A stretch of DNA of 64,000 nt from Corynebacterium humireducens NBRC 106098 = DSM 45392 (GCF_000819445.1 NZ_CP005286.1:1302001-1366000); one strand, 5' to 3'. Positions 34,222 through 47,295 are shown, numbered from the stretch's first letter. Notes: generated by a model from the letters alone, not told the origin. Numbers and translations are program-made.

Positions 34222-35340
34222 ATGAACACCCTCGAGATGCTGCGGGCCCTGCGGGCCATGACCGTGCTGGGCGACATCGCCTCCGGCGCGGTCACCGTCG
34301 CTGACCTCGAGGCACTCGGCATCCGCGACGCCGCCGCGTGGGCGCGGCACGCCGCCACCTACCACGGGCCCACCCGGCAACGCGCCCGGCAGGCCGCCGC
34401 CCGCGCCGCCGGTGCCGGACTGTCCCCGGACGCGCTCATGGTCGTCGAGAAGCATGTCCGGAAGCTCCTGGCCGGCGCCGCCGTCACCGAATGGGAGCTG
34501 CGCGTCGAGCTGTGCGCCCTGCGCGGCACGGTGGAGGAGATCGACCGGGCTGCCGCCACCCGCGTGCGCGAGTACAACCGCGGGGTGGAGGACGCCGAGA
34601 GGAAGGCCTACGGCCGACGGGCCCTCAAGGGCGGCAAGAACACCGACGCCCTGGGCAACCGCACCTTCACGGTCACCGGTCCCGAGCGCGTCATCGCCGA
34701 CGTGCTCGGCGGCATTCGCACCGTGGCCGGCCAGCTCCGTCGCGACGACCCGCGGCTGACCTACGAGCAGGCGATGTTCGACGCCTTCCTGGACACCCGG
34801 GGTGGCGGGCCCGCCCGCGAGGTGGTGATCACCGTGCTGCCGCTGCCGGAGTCGACGAAGGTGCTCCGGCAGGAGGGCGACGAGACCGTCTTCGCCCGCA
34901 CCGACGGCACCACCATCACCGGCGCCGAACTGGTCGCCGAGGCGATGGTGGAGGAGGGCTACGTCGGGATCTTCGACCCTGTCCGCGGTGGGGTCAACGT
35001 GTACCGGGACGAGCGCTTCGCCAACTTCAAGCAGCGCGTCCTCCTATCCGCGGAGACGATCCTGTGCCCGCACCCGGGGTGCACCACCCCGGCGAACCAG
35101 TGCCAGGTGCACCACCTGACAGCGTGGGAGCAGGGTGGGGAGACGAACATAGAGAACCTGTCGATGGCGTGTGCCGTGCACAACGCGCGCAATGACGACG
35201 ACCCGAACGCCCCACCCCGCAACGGTCGACTGGAACGCCGGGCGGGTGGGGTGGTACACCTGCCTCCCGACGGCGGGCCACCCCGGGAGAACATCCACCC
35301 GATACGGACACTCTCCGCTATGGCGCTCAGCCGCACCTAG
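34222..35340 (+). CDS. HNH endonuclease signature (DUF222-type) protein
   Basis: The 372 residues have an alpha-helical DUF222-like region and a C-terminal HNH nuclease motif with two zinc-binding cysteine pairs (CPHPGCTTPANQCQVHHLTAW, then NLSMACAVHNARNDD). Such proteins occur in many copies in actinobacteria, often without a known role; some accompany mobile introns or inteins, but none is seen here. The stop overlaps the convergent quinone oxidoreductase gene by 4 bases. Confidence 0.85.
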   Translation: MNTLEMLRALRAMTVLGDIASGAVTVADLEALGIRDAAAWARHAATYHGPTRQRARQAAARAAGAGLSPDALMVVEKHVRKLLAGAAVTEWELRVELCALRGTVEEIDRAAATRVREYNRGVEDAERKAYGRRALKGGKNTDALGNRTFTVTGPERVIADVLGGIRTVAGQLRRDDPRLTYEQAMFDAFLDTRGGGPAREVVITVLPLPESTKVLRQEGDETVFARTDGTTITGAELVAEAMVEEGYVGIFDPVRGGVNVYRDERFANFKQRVLLSAETILCPHPGCTTPANQCQVHHLTAWEQGGETNIENLSMACAVHNARNDDDPNAPPRNGRLERRAGGVVHLPPDGGPPRENIHPIRTLSAMALSRT

Positions 35341-36302
35341 TCCTGGACGTGGAGGACGATCGACCCGGTCGTCCTGCGCCCCTGCAGGTCCCGGTGCGCC
35401 TGGGCGGCGTCGGCGAGCGCGTACTCGCCGGAGATGCGGAACTTCAGGGTGCCGTCGACAACCGCCTGGGTGACCGCCTGCGCACGCATGCGGAACTCAC
35501 CTTCCCCGGACGTCCAGGCGCCGATCGAGGGACGCGTGAGGAAGATCGACCCATGCGTGTTGAGCAGCTGCGGGTCGAAGGGCTCCACCGGCCCGGAGGC
35601 AGCGCCGAAGAGGCACACGGTGCCGCGCGGGCGGACCGCCTCGAGGGACTCGTGGAAGGTGTCCCGGCCGACGCCGTCGTAGACCACGTCCACACCCACG
35701 CCACCGTTGCGACGACGCACGATCTCGGCCAGGTTCTCGGAGTACCGGAACACCTCCGTGGCACCGGCCTCCAACGCCAGCTCGGCCTTCTCGTCGGTGG
35801 ACACCACCGAGTAGACGCGTGCCCCCTTGTTCGCGGCCATCTGGGTGGCCAGCAGGCCCACGCCACCGGCACCGGCGGTGATGAGGCAGGAATCCCCCTC
35901 CTGCAGGTCGTAGACGCCGTAGGTGAGGTAGTGGGCGGTGATGCCCTGCAGGAGCATGGAGGCCGCCACGGTCGGGTCGACACCCTCCGGGACGGCGACG
36001 AGGCGGTCGCGGGGCACGCACACCTGCTCGGCGTAGGAGCCGAAGGCGTCACACCAGGCGACGACGGTGCCGGGGGCGATCTCGCCCTGCGGGTCGTGGA
36101 CGACCCGGCCGGTGCCCTCCAGACCCGGCACGAAGGGGAGTCCCGCGTGGTAGACACCCTCCCGGTAGTAGGTGTCGATGTAGTTGACGCCGGCCACGAG
36201 GACGTCGACAAGCACTTCGTCGTCGTCGGGGACCGGCGCCTCGATGTCGCGCAGGACGAGGACCTCAGGTCCTCCGGTAGCTGTGATCTGGATTGCCTTC
36301 AT
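35337..36302 (-). CDS. Quinone oxidoreductase, zeta-crystallin type
   Basis: The 321 residues are a zinc-free medium-chain dehydrogenase. The N-terminal catalytic domain is followed by the NADPH site ITAGAGGVGLLATQMAANKG and the segment VVYDGVGRDTFHESLEAV. It reduces quinones by one electron using NADPH. The ATG at 36302 is chosen because TAGCCT ends 7 nt upstream, so the earlier in-frame ATG is not used. Confidence 0.88.
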   Translation of the reverse strand: MKAIQITATGGPEVLVLRDIEAPVPDDDEVLVDVLVAGVNYIDTYYREGVYHAGLPFVPGLEGTGRVVHDPQGEIAPGTVVAWCDAFGSYAEQVCVPRDRLVAVPEGVDPTVAASMLLQGITAHYLTYGVYDLQEGDSCLITAGAGGVGLLATQMAANKGARVYSVVSTDEKAELALEAGATEVFRYSENLAEIVRRRNGGVGVDVVYDGVGRDTFHESLEAVRPRGTVCLFGAASGPVEPFDPQLLNTHGSIFLTRPSIGAWTSGEGEFRMRAQAVTQAVVDGTLKFRISGEYALADAAQAHRDLQGRRTTGSIVLHVQD

Positions 36303-36309
36303 GGCATCC

Positions 36310-36315
36310 AGGCTA
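36310..36315 (-). promoter_or_regulatory. -10 hexamer of the quinone oxidoreductase gene
   Basis: TAGCCT on the minus strand, 7 nt before the ATG at 36302. Confidence 0.55.
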
Positions 36316-36319
36316 GCCA

Positions 36320-37294
36320 TCACTCAGCGGTGACGGTGGCGTTTTTCTGTCCCGGGGTCAGGCGACGCAGGCCGTGGGCGTAGAGGAACGCCGAGAACGC
36401 GACGACGACGGAGCTCATCGCGATGTGCGCGGGGATCGTCCAGCGGGGGATGCCCATGTTGAACTGGATGACGCCGATCACCCACTGGACGCCGATCATG
36501 ACAACGAGGATCCAGCCGGTGTTCTTCGCGTCCCGGTTGGCCATGCCCCGGTAGAGCAGCCACATGACGGCCAGGGTGGTGGCCAGGTAGACGTACATCG
36601 TCGCGGCGTGGATGTAGGCCATGAGGGCGATGTCGACCTCCAGGCGACCCTCCATGCCGACACCCGCGTCACCGGAGTGCACGCCGGCGCCGGTGGTCAT
36701 CGTGCCGGTGATGAGGACGACGGACAGGGAGACGGCGGCGACCACGGTGAGCAGGCGGATGCTCGGAGCGAAGACACGCACCTGCGGCAGGTGATCCGGC
36801 TCGGCCAGACGCATGTAGAGGAGTGCGGCGATCCACACCAGGACCATCGACGGCAGGAAGTGGATGGCCACCGCCCACCACTTCAGGTCCAGGTGGACGG
36901 AGATGCCGCCGATGACGGCCTGGGTGATGATGCCGATGCCGGAGAGCAGGGCGTAGACGATGATCTCCCGGCGACGGCGCGCCCGCCACACGGCGATGAA
37001 CACGGCCAGGGCGATGGCGGCCAGCACCCAGGCGAGCAGACGGTTGCCGAACTCAATGGCCTGGTGGAGTGCCGGGGCGGCGCCGGCGACGGGGACGAGG
37101 GAACCCTCGTGGCAGTTGGGCCAGGTGTCGCAGCCGAGGCCGGAGCCGGTCACGCGGACGATCGACCCGGTGACGGTGATGCCGCCCTGCGCGATGAGCA
37201 GGATCATGGCCAGGATGCGCTGGAGACGCACCGAGGGGCCCCGGGTAGCTGGTGAATGGTCAGTGGCGTTCGCAGGGGTGGCGGTGTCAGTCAC
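36320..37294 (-). CDS. ctaA: Heme A synthase, COX15/CtaA family
   Basis: The 324 residues contain about eight membrane helices, with conserved heme-ligand histidines in the HQAIEFGNRLLAW, VHLDLKWWAVAIHFLPS and YIHAATMYVYLAT segments. An extracellular cysteine pair may be present (LGCDTWPNCHEGS). It oxidises heme O to heme A for cytochrome aa3. The GTG at 37294 is preferred to an ATG at 37303, which lies inside the -10 TAGGAT. Confidence 0.9.
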   Translation of the reverse strand: MTDTATPANATDHSPATRGPSVRLQRILAMILLIAQGGITVTGSIVRVTGSGLGCDTWPNCHEGSLVPVAGAAPALHQAIEFGNRLLAWVLAAIALAVFIAVWRARRRREIIVYALLSGIGIITQAVIGGISVHLDLKWWAVAIHFLPSMVLVWIAALLYMRLAEPDHLPQVRVFAPSIRLLTVVAAVSLSVVLITGTMTTGAGVHSGDAGVGMEGRLEVDIALMAYIHAATMYVYLATTLAVMWLLYRGMANRDAKNTGWILVVMIGVQWVIGVIQFNMGIPRWTIPAHIAMSSVVVAFSAFLYAHGLRRLTPGQKNATVTAE

Positions 37295-37301
37295 GTCGCC
37301 C

Positions 37302-37307
37302 ATCCTA
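37302..37307 (-). promoter_or_regulatory. -10 hexamer of ctaA
   Basis: TAGGAT on the minus strand, 7 nt before the GTG at 37294. Confidence 0.6.
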
Positions 37308-37351
37308 TCTTTGTCGCTTGGTGTCGGGTGTGGGGTGTGTCGGGTGCTTGA

Positions 37352-38122
37352 TCAGGCCTCGAAGCGGAACCATTTGACCGCGAGCGCCGTCGCGAGGAGG
37401 GCCCAGGCGGAGAGGATGAGCATCTGCATCCAGGGGAACACGCCGTCGAAGGCGAGGGCCAGGGCGGAGGCGAGGGCCACGGAGGGGATCGCGTTGTACC
37501 AGCCGGCGGCGTCGAGGTTCTGGGTGAACATCACCCAGCCGACCGCGCCGACCAGCAGGAACCAGATGAGGTTGGCCAGGGCCAGGACCATCTCCGAGGT
37601 CATGGTGCCGCCCATGAGCATGCCCATGGCGGTGAACGTGGCGATGCCGAAGAAGAGGATCACCAGTCCCAGCAGGACGCCGCCGGGGGAGGGGCGCCAG
37701 CCGAGCAGCAGCGCCACCGAGCTGAGCAGGACGATCTGCAGGCCGGCCATGGCCGCGACGGCGATGATCTTGCCGAGGATGATCGTCGAGGTCGGCACCC
37801 CGGATGCTCCCGTGCGTTTCAACGCCCCGTACCGACGGTCGAAGGCCACCGCGATCGCCTGCCCGGTGAAGCCGGAGCTCGACGTGGCGATGGCCAGCAC
37901 CATCGGCAGGATCTCGTTGAGGCTGGTCTCGTCGTTGAGCATCGGCAGGCGCGCGGTGAGGATGAGCGCGACCAGCGGGATGATGACGCTGAGCAGCTGC
38001 TGCTCGCCGTGGCGCAGGAAGAGGATCGTCTCCATGCGGCCCTGGGCGGCGATCATCTTAGCGGGGGAGGCACGGCGGGGTGCGGGGCGGAAGGTTCCGG
38101 GTTCGAAACGGGTCTGTGTCAT
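37352..38122 (-). CDS. ABC-2 type transporter permease
   Basis: The 256 residues have about six membrane segments and the ABC-2/DrrB-like arrangement (ETILFLRHGEQQLLSVIIPLV at the start; FDRRYGALKRTGASGVPTS as a coupling loop). It pairs with the ATPase directly upstream, which ends one base before this ATG. The exported molecule is unknown. In C. glutamicum the pair also sits between mptB and ctaA. Confidence 0.87.
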   Translation of the reverse strand: MTQTRFEPGTFRPAPRRASPAKMIAAQGRMETILFLRHGEQQLLSVIIPLVALILTARLPMLNDETSLNEILPMVLAIATSSSGFTGQAIAVAFDRRYGALKRTGASGVPTSTIILGKIIAVAAMAGLQIVLLSSVALLLGWRPSPGGVLLGLVILFFGIATFTAMGMLMGGTMTSEMVLALANLIWFLLVGAVGWVMFTQNLDAAGWYNAIPSVALASALALAFDGVFPWMQMLILSAWALLATALAVKWFRFEA

Positions 38123-38123
38123 G

Positions 38124-39092
<969 letters not shown>

Positions 39093-39098
39093 GGTTAC

Positions 39099-40787
39099 TC
39101 AGTGTAGGCCACGGATCGTGCCACGCCGCATCAGCCACCAGCCGAGCGTCACGACGGCGACGAAAACGACCGTCGCCCCCAGATAGATGGAGGCGACCGT
39201 TGACGCCGGGAGAGCGAGTCCGCGGGGGAGGACGGTGAAGGAGAAGAAGGCGGAGTAGGCGACGACGCTGACGCGGAAGAAGGTGCGGTTCGCCCATGCG
39301 GCGAGGGGCAGGATCGCCCACAGCATGTACCAGGGGTGCACGACGGGGAAGAGGATGACGAGCACGAAGGTGGCCACGCCCAGCCCGCCGACCGGGTGGA
39401 TCGTGCCCCGGTAGGTGGCGAAGAGGAAGCGGACGAGGAACCCGACCGCGACGAGCACGCCCACCCCGCGGGTGATGAACAGCATCGTCGTCGTGTGGTC
39501 GCCGAGCCCCAGCAGCATGCCGACGAACCCGGCGGACACCCCGATGTTCGTGGTCATGGACAGCCAGCTGCGGATCGTCGCCGCCCCGCCCTGGCCTGTC
39601 ACCCAGCCGAGGCCGATGCCGGTGACCACGGTGATGAGGGCGATCGTCGCGACGAGCAGCGTCACCTGCACGAGCACGGCCAGCACGAGGGAGACGACGG
39701 GACCCCGCCCGACCCGCAGGAAGTGCCTCGCCAGGTTCATGCCGACGAAGCCGAGCGCCAGGAAACCGGTCACCTTCACCAGGCCTGCCCCGCCGATGAG
39801 CAGCGCCGACAGGACGATGAGTCCGGCACCGCCGGCGGGATCCACCGGCTGCCCGTTCCGTCCACCGAGCTTGTCGACGCCCCGCAGCCCCACCTCCAGG
39901 CCGACGAGCATAAGTCCGAGGAGCACGGACTCGTTGTGGATGCCGCCGATGAGGTGGAGGATCGTCAGCGGGTTGAGCATGCCCAGCCACAGGGCCGTCA
40001 CCGGGTTGACGCGGCAGCGCCGCGCGAGGCGGGAGATGGCCCAGCCGGCGGCGATGAGCCCCAGCAGGGAGACCAGGCGGTGGGCGATGACGCCGAGGGT
40101 GATCGAGTCGGCGGTCACCCGGCTGATCGCGGAGGCGATGCCGAGGGCGACGGGCCCGTAGGGGGAGGGGGAGTGGGACCAGATGAACGGCACCGAGCGG
40201 GCCAGGGGGTCCTCCGGGCCGAGCAGGTCGACGGGGCCTGCGGAGTAGGGGTCCATGCCACGCGCCACGATCGACCCCTGGGCGAGGTAGGAGTAGATGT
40301 CCTGCGTGAACAGTGGCGCGGTGAACAGGATCGGCAGCACCCAGGCGGCGAATGTCCGTTTGATGAGCGACCGGGTGACGGTGGGACCGGAGATCGAACC
40401 ACCCCGGTAGGAGGCCCCGACGAACGGCGCCATGAGTACCCAGGCCAGCACGAGCAGTCCGACACCGACGAGCACCATCACGGAGGAGGTCTGCAGCATG
40501 CGGGCCACGAAGAACCCGCCGGGGAAGGAGGAGTAGGGGTTGCCCAGCACCGGGAGGGCCCCGGCACCCAGCGCCCCGAGGCCGATGAGCAGGGCCCCGA
40601 TGGTGCCGATCCAGCGCAGCAGCTGGAAGCGGTTGAGTTCCCGGATCCCCAGGTGCCGGTCGCGTGCCGTCGTCTCCGGGTCCTCACCGGGATCCACGTG
40701 GAGGAGGGCGGACCGGGAGCCGGCATAGCCCAGCCGCGGCAGGCTGGAGATCAGGGCACGCAGGAGCGGCGGTCGTCGGGTGGTCAC
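39099..40787 (-). CDS. mptB: Polyprenol-phosphomannose-dependent alpha-1,6-mannosyltransferase MptB
   Basis: The 562 residues have about 13 membrane helices, the GT-C mannosyltransferase topology. A conserved loop after the early helices (APLFTQDIYSYLAQGSIVAR, then GMDPYSAGPVDLLGP) holds the Asp/Glu-type active-site motif. In Corynebacteriales MptB starts the alpha-1,6 mannan core of lipomannan and lipoarabinomannan. Assignment rests on sequence and on its position beside sufR. The GTG at 40787 follows TAGGAT by 7 nt. Confidence 0.88.
   Translation of the reverse strand: MTTRRPPLLRALISSLPRLGYAGSRSALLHVDPGEDPETTARDRHLGIRELNRFQLLRWIGTIGALLIGLGALGAGALPVLGNPYSSFPGGFFVARMLQTSSVMVLVGVGLLVLAWVLMAPFVGASYRGGSISGPTVTRSLIKRTFAAWVLPILFTAPLFTQDIYSYLAQGSIVARGMDPYSAGPVDLLGPEDPLARSVPFIWSHSPSPYGPVALGIASAISRVTADSITLGVIAHRLVSLLGLIAAGWAISRLARRCRVNPVTALWLGMLNPLTILHLIGGIHNESVLLGLMLVGLEVGLRGVDKLGGRNGQPVDPAGGAGLIVLSALLIGGAGLVKVTGFLALGFVGMNLARHFLRVGRGPVVSLVLAVLVQVTLLVATIALITVVTGIGLGWVTGQGGAATIRSWLSMTTNIGVSAGFVGMLLGLGDHTTTMLFITRGVGVLVAVGFLVRFLFATYRGTIHPVGGLGVATFVLVILFPVVHPWYMLWAILPLAAWANRTFFRVSVVAYSAFFSFTVLPRGLALPASTVASIYLGATVVFVAVVTLGWWLMRRGTIRGLH
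39101..39106 (-). promoter_or_regulatory. -10 hexamer of the ABC-2 ATPase gene
   Basis: TACACT on the minus strand, 8 nt before the GTG at 39092. It lies inside the 3' end of mptB. Confidence 0.5.
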
Positions 40788-40794
40788 GTGGCTC

Positions 40795-40800
40795 ATCCTA
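40795..40800 (-). promoter_or_regulatory. -10 hexamer of mptB
   Basis: TAGGAT on the minus strand, 7 nt before the GTG at 40787. The ATG at 40796 overlaps it and is unlikely to be used. Confidence 0.6.
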
Positions 40801-40868
40801 TCCAGGCCGGGTGACGGTCCCGCGACACGCCGCCGGACCCCGAGGTGGACACGTGGAATGAATTAGGG

Positions 40869-40880
40869 AACACTAGTGTT
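40869..40880. promoter_or_regulatory. Perfect 12-bp palindrome, candidate SufR operator
   Basis: AACACTAGTGTT is its own reverse complement and lies in the AT-rich gap between mptB and sufR. It contains TAGTGT, a possible -10 for the suf operon. A repressor bound here would block transcription. SufR is the natural candidate because the family is autoregulatory, but the binding site is inference. Confidence 0.5.
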
Positions 40881-40965
40881 GTCGAATGTAAGGGCCAACG
40901 GACCACCACCCGATGGCCACCACGACTTTTTCTTTACCCCGAGACAGCAGGAGGAGGTGGCGACA

Positions 40966-41685
40966 GTGTCAGCACAACCCCAGAACACGACCCCGGAGAC
41001 CCGGACCGTCGAGGGCGACACGCGTCGCCAGATCATGCTCATGCTGCTCAAACTTGCACCGGTCACGGCCTCCGACCTCGCCGACCGCCTCGACATGTCC
41101 GCCGCCGGCGTCCGCCGGCACCTGGACATCCTCGTGGCGGAGGGGCTGGCGGAGACGCTCGACCGGCGCGTCCGGTCGACCGGCACGGCGGCGGCGCCGC
41201 GCGGGCGACCGGCGAAGGCGTTCCGGCTCACCGATCAGGGGAGGTCCCAGTTCGGGCACTCCTACGATCAGCTGGCAGCCGAAGCGCTGGAGCTCCTCCG
41301 GGAGACCGGAGGGGAGGAGGCCGTCCGCAGACTCGCGGCGCAGCGCATCGCGCGCATCGTCGAGGGGGTCACCCCCGCAGGGGAGGACGAGGACTCCATC
41401 CAGCAGACAGCGGGGGAGTTGGCCGACGCCTTCGACCGTGCCGGGTACGCTGCAACGGTCACCCGTGCCGGGAGCGGTATCCAGATCTGCCACCACCACT
41501 GCCCGGTGGCCCATGTGGCCGCCGAGCACCCCGAGCTGTGTGAGGTTGAACACCAACTGATCTCCGATCTGGTCGGCGTTCACGTCCAGCCCCTGGCCAG
41601 CATCAGTGGTGGCCACGGAATCTGCACAACCAACATCCCCCTGACACCCATCGAGAAACTTCCAGAAGAAAGGAGCGGATCATGA
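40966..41685 (+). CDS. sufR: Fe-S cluster-sensing repressor SufR
   Basis: The protein has 239 residues from the GTG at 40966, which follows a strong ribosome-binding site (GGAGGAGG, 40951-40958). An N-terminal winged helix ([20 protein letters not shown], then [21 protein letters not shown]) is followed by a C-terminal cysteine-rich region ([24 protein letters not shown]) that can hold a cluster. When the cluster is lost, repression of the suf genes is relieved. The stop overlaps the sufB start (ATGA). Confidence 0.93.
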   Translation: MSAQPQNTTPETRTVEGDTRRQIMLMLLKLAPVTASDLADRLDMSAAGVRRHLDILVAEGLAETLDRRVRSTGTAAAPRGRPAKAFRLTDQGRSQFGHSYDQLAAEALELLRETGGEEAVRRLAAQRIARIVEGVTPAGEDEDSIQQTAGELADAFDRAGYAATVTRAGSGIQICHHHCPVAHVAAEHPELCEVEHQLISDLVGVHVQPLASISGGHGICTTNIPLTPIEKLPEERSGS

Positions 41686-43133
41686 CCCAGGCAACGCAGA
41701 ACCCCGGTTCGACCACGCCGGAGAGCATGAGCGATGACCAGATCATCGAGTCCATCGGTCCGTACAACTACGGCTGGCACGACTCCGACGAGGCCGGCGC
41801 ATCCGCACGCCGTGGCCTCAACGAGGAGGTCGTCCGCGACATCTCCGCCAAGAAGGACGAGCCGGAGTGGATGCTCGAGAAGCGTCTGAAGGCGCTGAGC
41901 ATCTTCGAGCGTAAGCCGATGCCGACCTGGGGAGCTGATCTGTCGGGCATCGACTTCGACCAGATCAAGTACTTCGTCCGCTCCACCGAGGGCCAGGCGC
42001 AGTCCTGGGAGGACCTCCCCGAGGAGATCCGCAACACCTACGACCGTCTCGGCATCCCCGAGGCAGAGCGCCAGCGTCTGGTCGCCGGCGTCGCCGCGCA
42101 GTACGAGTCCGAGGTCGTCTACCACCAGATCCGCGAGGACCTGGAGGAGCAGGGAGTCATCTTCCTCGACACCGACACCGCCCTCAAGGAGCAGCCGGAG
42201 CTGTTCCGCGAGTACTTCGGCACGGTCATCCCGGACGGCGACAACAAGTTCTCCGCCCTGAACTCCGCCGTGTGGTCGGGTGGCTCCTTCATCTACGTCC
42301 CGCCGGGGGTCCACGTGGACATCCCGCTGCAGGCCTACTTCCGCATCAACACGGAGAACATGGGCCAGTTCGAGCGCACGCTCATCATCGTGGACGAGGA
42401 CGCCTACGTCCACTACGTCGAGGGCTGCACCGCCCCGATCTACAAGTCCGACTCCCTGCACTCCGCGGTCGTCGAGATCATCGTGAAGAAGGGCGGCCGC
42501 TGCCGCTACACCACGATCCAGAACTGGTCGAACAACGTCTACAACCTGGTCACCAAGCGTGCCAAGGCTGAAGAGGGTGCCACCATGGAGTGGGTCGACG
42601 GCAACATCGGCTCCAAGGTCACCATGAAGTACCCGGCCGTCTGGATGACCGGCCCGCACGCCAAGGGCGAGGTTCTCTCCGTCGCCTTCGCCGGCGAGGG
42701 TCAGTTCCAGGACACGGGCGCCAAGATGACCCACATGGCCCCGTACACCTCCTCGAACATCGTCTCCAAGTCGGTGGCCCGCGGCGGCGGTCGCGCGGCC
42801 TACCGTGGTCTGGTGCAGGTCAACGCGAACGCGCACCACTCCTACTCGAACGTCGAGTGTGACGCACTGCTGGTGGACAACATCTCCCGTTCGGACACCT
42901 ACCCGTACAACGACATCCGCAACGACCACGTCGTCCTCGGCCACGAGGCGACCGTGTCCCAGGTGTCGGAGGACCAGCTCTTCTACCTCATGTCCCGTGG
43001 ACTGAAGGAGGAGGAGGCCATGGCGATGATCGTCCGTGGCTTCGTCGAGCCCATCGCCAAGGAGCTGCCGATGGAGTACGCGCTCGAGCTCAACCGCCTG
43101 ATTGAACTGCAGATGGAAGGATCGGTGGGCTAA
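41682..43133 (+). CDS. sufB: Fe-S cluster assembly scaffold SufB
   Basis: The 483 residues match SufB length. Typical segments are [40 protein letters not shown] (the conserved Cys) and [20 protein letters not shown]. With SufC and SufD it forms the scaffold on which clusters are built. It starts at an ATG that overlaps sufR and ends 3 bases before sufD. Confidence 0.97.
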   Translation: MTQATQNPGSTTPESMSDDQIIESIGPYNYGWHDSDEAGASARRGLNEEVVRDISAKKDEPEWMLEKRLKALSIFERKPMPTWGADLSGIDFDQIKYFVRSTEGQAQSWEDLPEEIRNTYDRLGIPEAERQRLVAGVAAQYESEVVYHQIREDLEEQGVIFLDTDTALKEQPELFREYFGTVIPDGDNKFSALNSAVWSGGSFIYVPPGVHVDIPLQAYFRINTENMGQFERTLIIVDEDAYVHYVEGCTAPIYKSDSLHSAVVEIIVKKGGRCRYTTIQNWSNNVYNLVTKRAKAEEGATMEWVDGNIGSKVTMKYPAVWMTGPHAKGEVLSVAFAGEGQFQDTGAKMTHMAPYTSSNIVSKSVARGGGRAAYRGLVQVNANAHHSYSNVECDALLVDNISRSDTYPYNDIRNDHVVLGHEATVSQVSEDQLFYLMSRGLKEEEAMAMIVRGFVEPIAKELPMEYALELNRLIELQMEGSVG

Positions 43134-43136
43134 CCG

Positions 43137-44318
43137 ATGACCACAGCTACCGCTGTCGACGCCGCCACCCCGCACAACACCAAGGGTGACCTCTTCTCCT
43201 CCTTCAACGTGGAGGACTTCCCGGTCCCGCACGGCCGGGACGAGGAGTGGCGTTTCATTTCGCTGCGCCGCATCCGCGGCCTGCACAACGACAAGTTCGA
43301 CGAGGCCGTGGCCCAGGACGTGCGTGTCGACGTCCCGTCGGCCGCCGCAGGCTCCGTCACCGTCGAGACCGTCGCCAAGGACGATGAGCGTCTCGGCCGT
43401 GCCGCCGCCCCGGTCGACCGTGTCGCCGCCCAGGCCTGGACCTCGATGACCGAGGCCTCCTACATCGGCGTGGCGAAGGACGCCGTCGTCTCCGAGCCGA
43501 TCTCCGTGACGGTCACCGGCCGTGGCGAGGGCGTCACCTCCTTCGGTGCCGTCGTCGTCGACGTCGCCGACGGCGCCGACGCGATCGTCTCCATCCGCTA
43601 CACCGGCACCGGCACGCACGCCGACAACCTCGAGTTCATCGTCGGCGACAACGCCCGCCTGACGGTCATCGTCGACGCCGACTGGGACAACGGTGCCGTG
43701 CACCTGTCCGGTCAGCACGTCGTCCTCGGCCGTGACGCGACCCTGCGCTACAACGCCGCCACCTTCGGCGGCGACGTGGTCCGCATGGTCCCGCGCGTGA
43801 AGTTCACCGCCCCGGGCGGCGACGCCGAGCTGCTCGGCGTCTACTTCGCGGACGACGGCCAGTACTTCGAGAACCGTCTTCTCGTCGACCACGCCGTGCC
43901 GAACTGCCGCTCCAACGTCATGTACAAGGGTGCGCTGCAGGCTGACCCGTCCTCGGATCTCCCGGACGCCCACACCACGTGGGTCGGTGACGTGCTCATC
44001 CGCGCCAACGCGCAGGGCACCGACACCTACGAGGTCAACCGCAACCTGGTCCTCACCGAGGGCGCCCGCGCCGACTCGATCCCGAACCTGGAGATCGAGA
44101 CCGGTGAGATCGCCGGTGCCGGCCACGCCGCCACCGTCGGCCGCTTCGACGATGAGCAGGTCTTCTACCTGATGGCCCGCGGTATCCCCGAGGCCGAGGC
44201 CCGCCGCCTCATCATCCGTGGTTTCTTCTCCGAGGTCATCAACCGCATCCCGGTTGAGTCGATCCGGGAGGAACTGGAGAAGCGCGTCACCGACGAGCTC
44301 GAGTCCGTCCACGCCTAA
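43137..44318 (+). CDS. sufD: Fe-S cluster assembly protein SufD
   Basis: The 393 residues are a beta-helix SufD with the C-terminal motif ETGEIAGAGHAATVGRFDDE, then QVFYLMARGIPEAEARRLII. A conserved His is present in the DHAVPNCRSNVMYKG region. It partners with SufB and SufC. The gene follows sufB after 3 bases. Confidence 0.95.
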   Translation: MTTATAVDAATPHNTKGDLFSSFNVEDFPVPHGRDEEWRFISLRRIRGLHNDKFDEAVAQDVRVDVPSAAAGSVTVETVAKDDERLGRAAAPVDRVAAQAWTSMTEASYIGVAKDAVVSEPISVTVTGRGEGVTSFGAVVVDVADGADAIVSIRYTGTGTHADNLEFIVGDNARLTVIVDADWDNGAVHLSGQHVVLGRDATLRYNAATFGGDVVRMVPRVKFTAPGGDAELLGVYFADDGQYFENRLLVDHAVPNCRSNVMYKGALQADPSSDLPDAHTTWVGDVLIRANAQGTDTYEVNRNLVLTEGARADSIPNLEIETGEIAGAGHAATVGRFDDEQVFYLMARGIPEAEARRLIIRGFFSEVINRIPVESIREELEKRVTDELESVHA

Positions 44319-44356
44319 GTACCGCACCCACACTTTTTGAACTGAAAGAGACGTAC

Positions 44357-46376
<2,020 letters not shown>

Positions 46377-46377
<1 letters not shown>

Positions 46378-46832
46378 TGAACCTGGAGTCCATGTACCAG
46401 GAAGTTATCCTGGACCACTACAAGAACCCCCAGCACGCGGGTCTGCGTGAGCCTTTCGAGGCGGAGGTGCACCACGTCAACCCGTCGTGCGGCGACGAGC
46501 TGACGCTGCGTGTGCAGCTGTCCGAGGACAGCACGGTGCTTGACGACGTCTCCTACCACGCCGAGGGATGCTCCATCTCCCAGGCCTCCACGTCCGTGAT
46601 GGCGGAGGAGATCATCGGCCTGCCGCTGGAGGAGGCCAACGCCAAGCTCGCCGAGTTCGAACGCATGATCCTCTCGCGCGGCACGGTGGAGGGCGACGAG
46701 GACCTCATCGGTGACGGCATCGCCTTCACCGGCGTGTCCAAGTACCCGGCCCGCGTCAAGTGCGCCCTGCTGGGGTGGAAGGCCTTCCAGGCCGCCACCG
46801 CCGAGGCACTCAACGAAAGGGAGAAGAAATGA
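46377..46832 (+). CDS. sufU: Sulfur-transfer protein SufU
   Basis: The 151 residues carry the three zinc-ligand cysteines of SufU (NPSCGDELTL, EGCSISQASTSVM, RVKCALLGWKAF). The insertion between the second and third cysteines is characteristic of SufU rather than of IscU scaffolds. It accepts persulfide from SufS. It overlaps sufT by 4 bases. Confidence 0.95.
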
Positions 46833-47221
46833 CCGAGCAGAACGACCCGACCGACAACGTCCAGCGCCAGCGCCCCGAGAACCTCACTGAGGAGCAGGAG
46901 TCGCTCGCCTTCGACGTCACCGAGTACCTCTACGACGTGATCGACCCGGAGCTGGGCATCAACGTCGTCGACCTCGGCCTCGTCTACGACGTGTGGATCG
47001 AGGACCGCGAGGGTGAGGACGTCGCCATGATCAACATGACGCTGACCTCCCCGGCCTGCCCGTTGACCGACGTCATCGAGGACCAGGTCCAGGCGGCACT
47101 CGTCGGCAACGGCATCGTCGACCACATCGACCTCGAGTGGGTGTGGCTCCCGCCGTGGGGCCACCACATGATCACCGAGGACGGCCGCGAGCAGCTGCGC
47201 TCGCTCGGCTTCGCCGTGTAG
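46829..47221 (+). CDS. sufT: SufT-like DUF59 Fe-S maturation factor
   Basis: The 130 residues hold a MIP18/DUF59 domain (LYDVIDPELGINVVDLGLVY, later LTSPACPLTDVIEDQV) with the reactive Cys in SPACP. The N-terminus is short and polar. Such proteins assist maturation of Fe-S enzymes. It is the last gene of the suf operon, which is closed by a strong hairpin terminator. Confidence 0.93.
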   Translation: MTEQNDPTDNVQRQRPENLTEEQESLAFDVTEYLYDVIDPELGINVVDLGLVYDVWIEDREGEDVAMINMTLTSPACPLTDVIEDQVQAALVGNGIVDHIDLEWVWLPPWGHHMITEDGREQLRSLGFAV

Positions 47222-47232
47222 AAACCAGAGAG

Positions 47233-47275
47233 AACCCCGGTGGCTCCGTCGTCAGACGGAACCACCGGGGTTTTC
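47233..47275 (+). terminator. Terminator of the suf operon
   Basis: AACCCCGGTGG and CCACCGGGGTT pair around a second inner stem TCCGTC/GACGGA, and TTTT follows. Confidence 0.92.
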
Positions 47276-47295
47276 GCCTGCCCGTGGTCCCTCGT

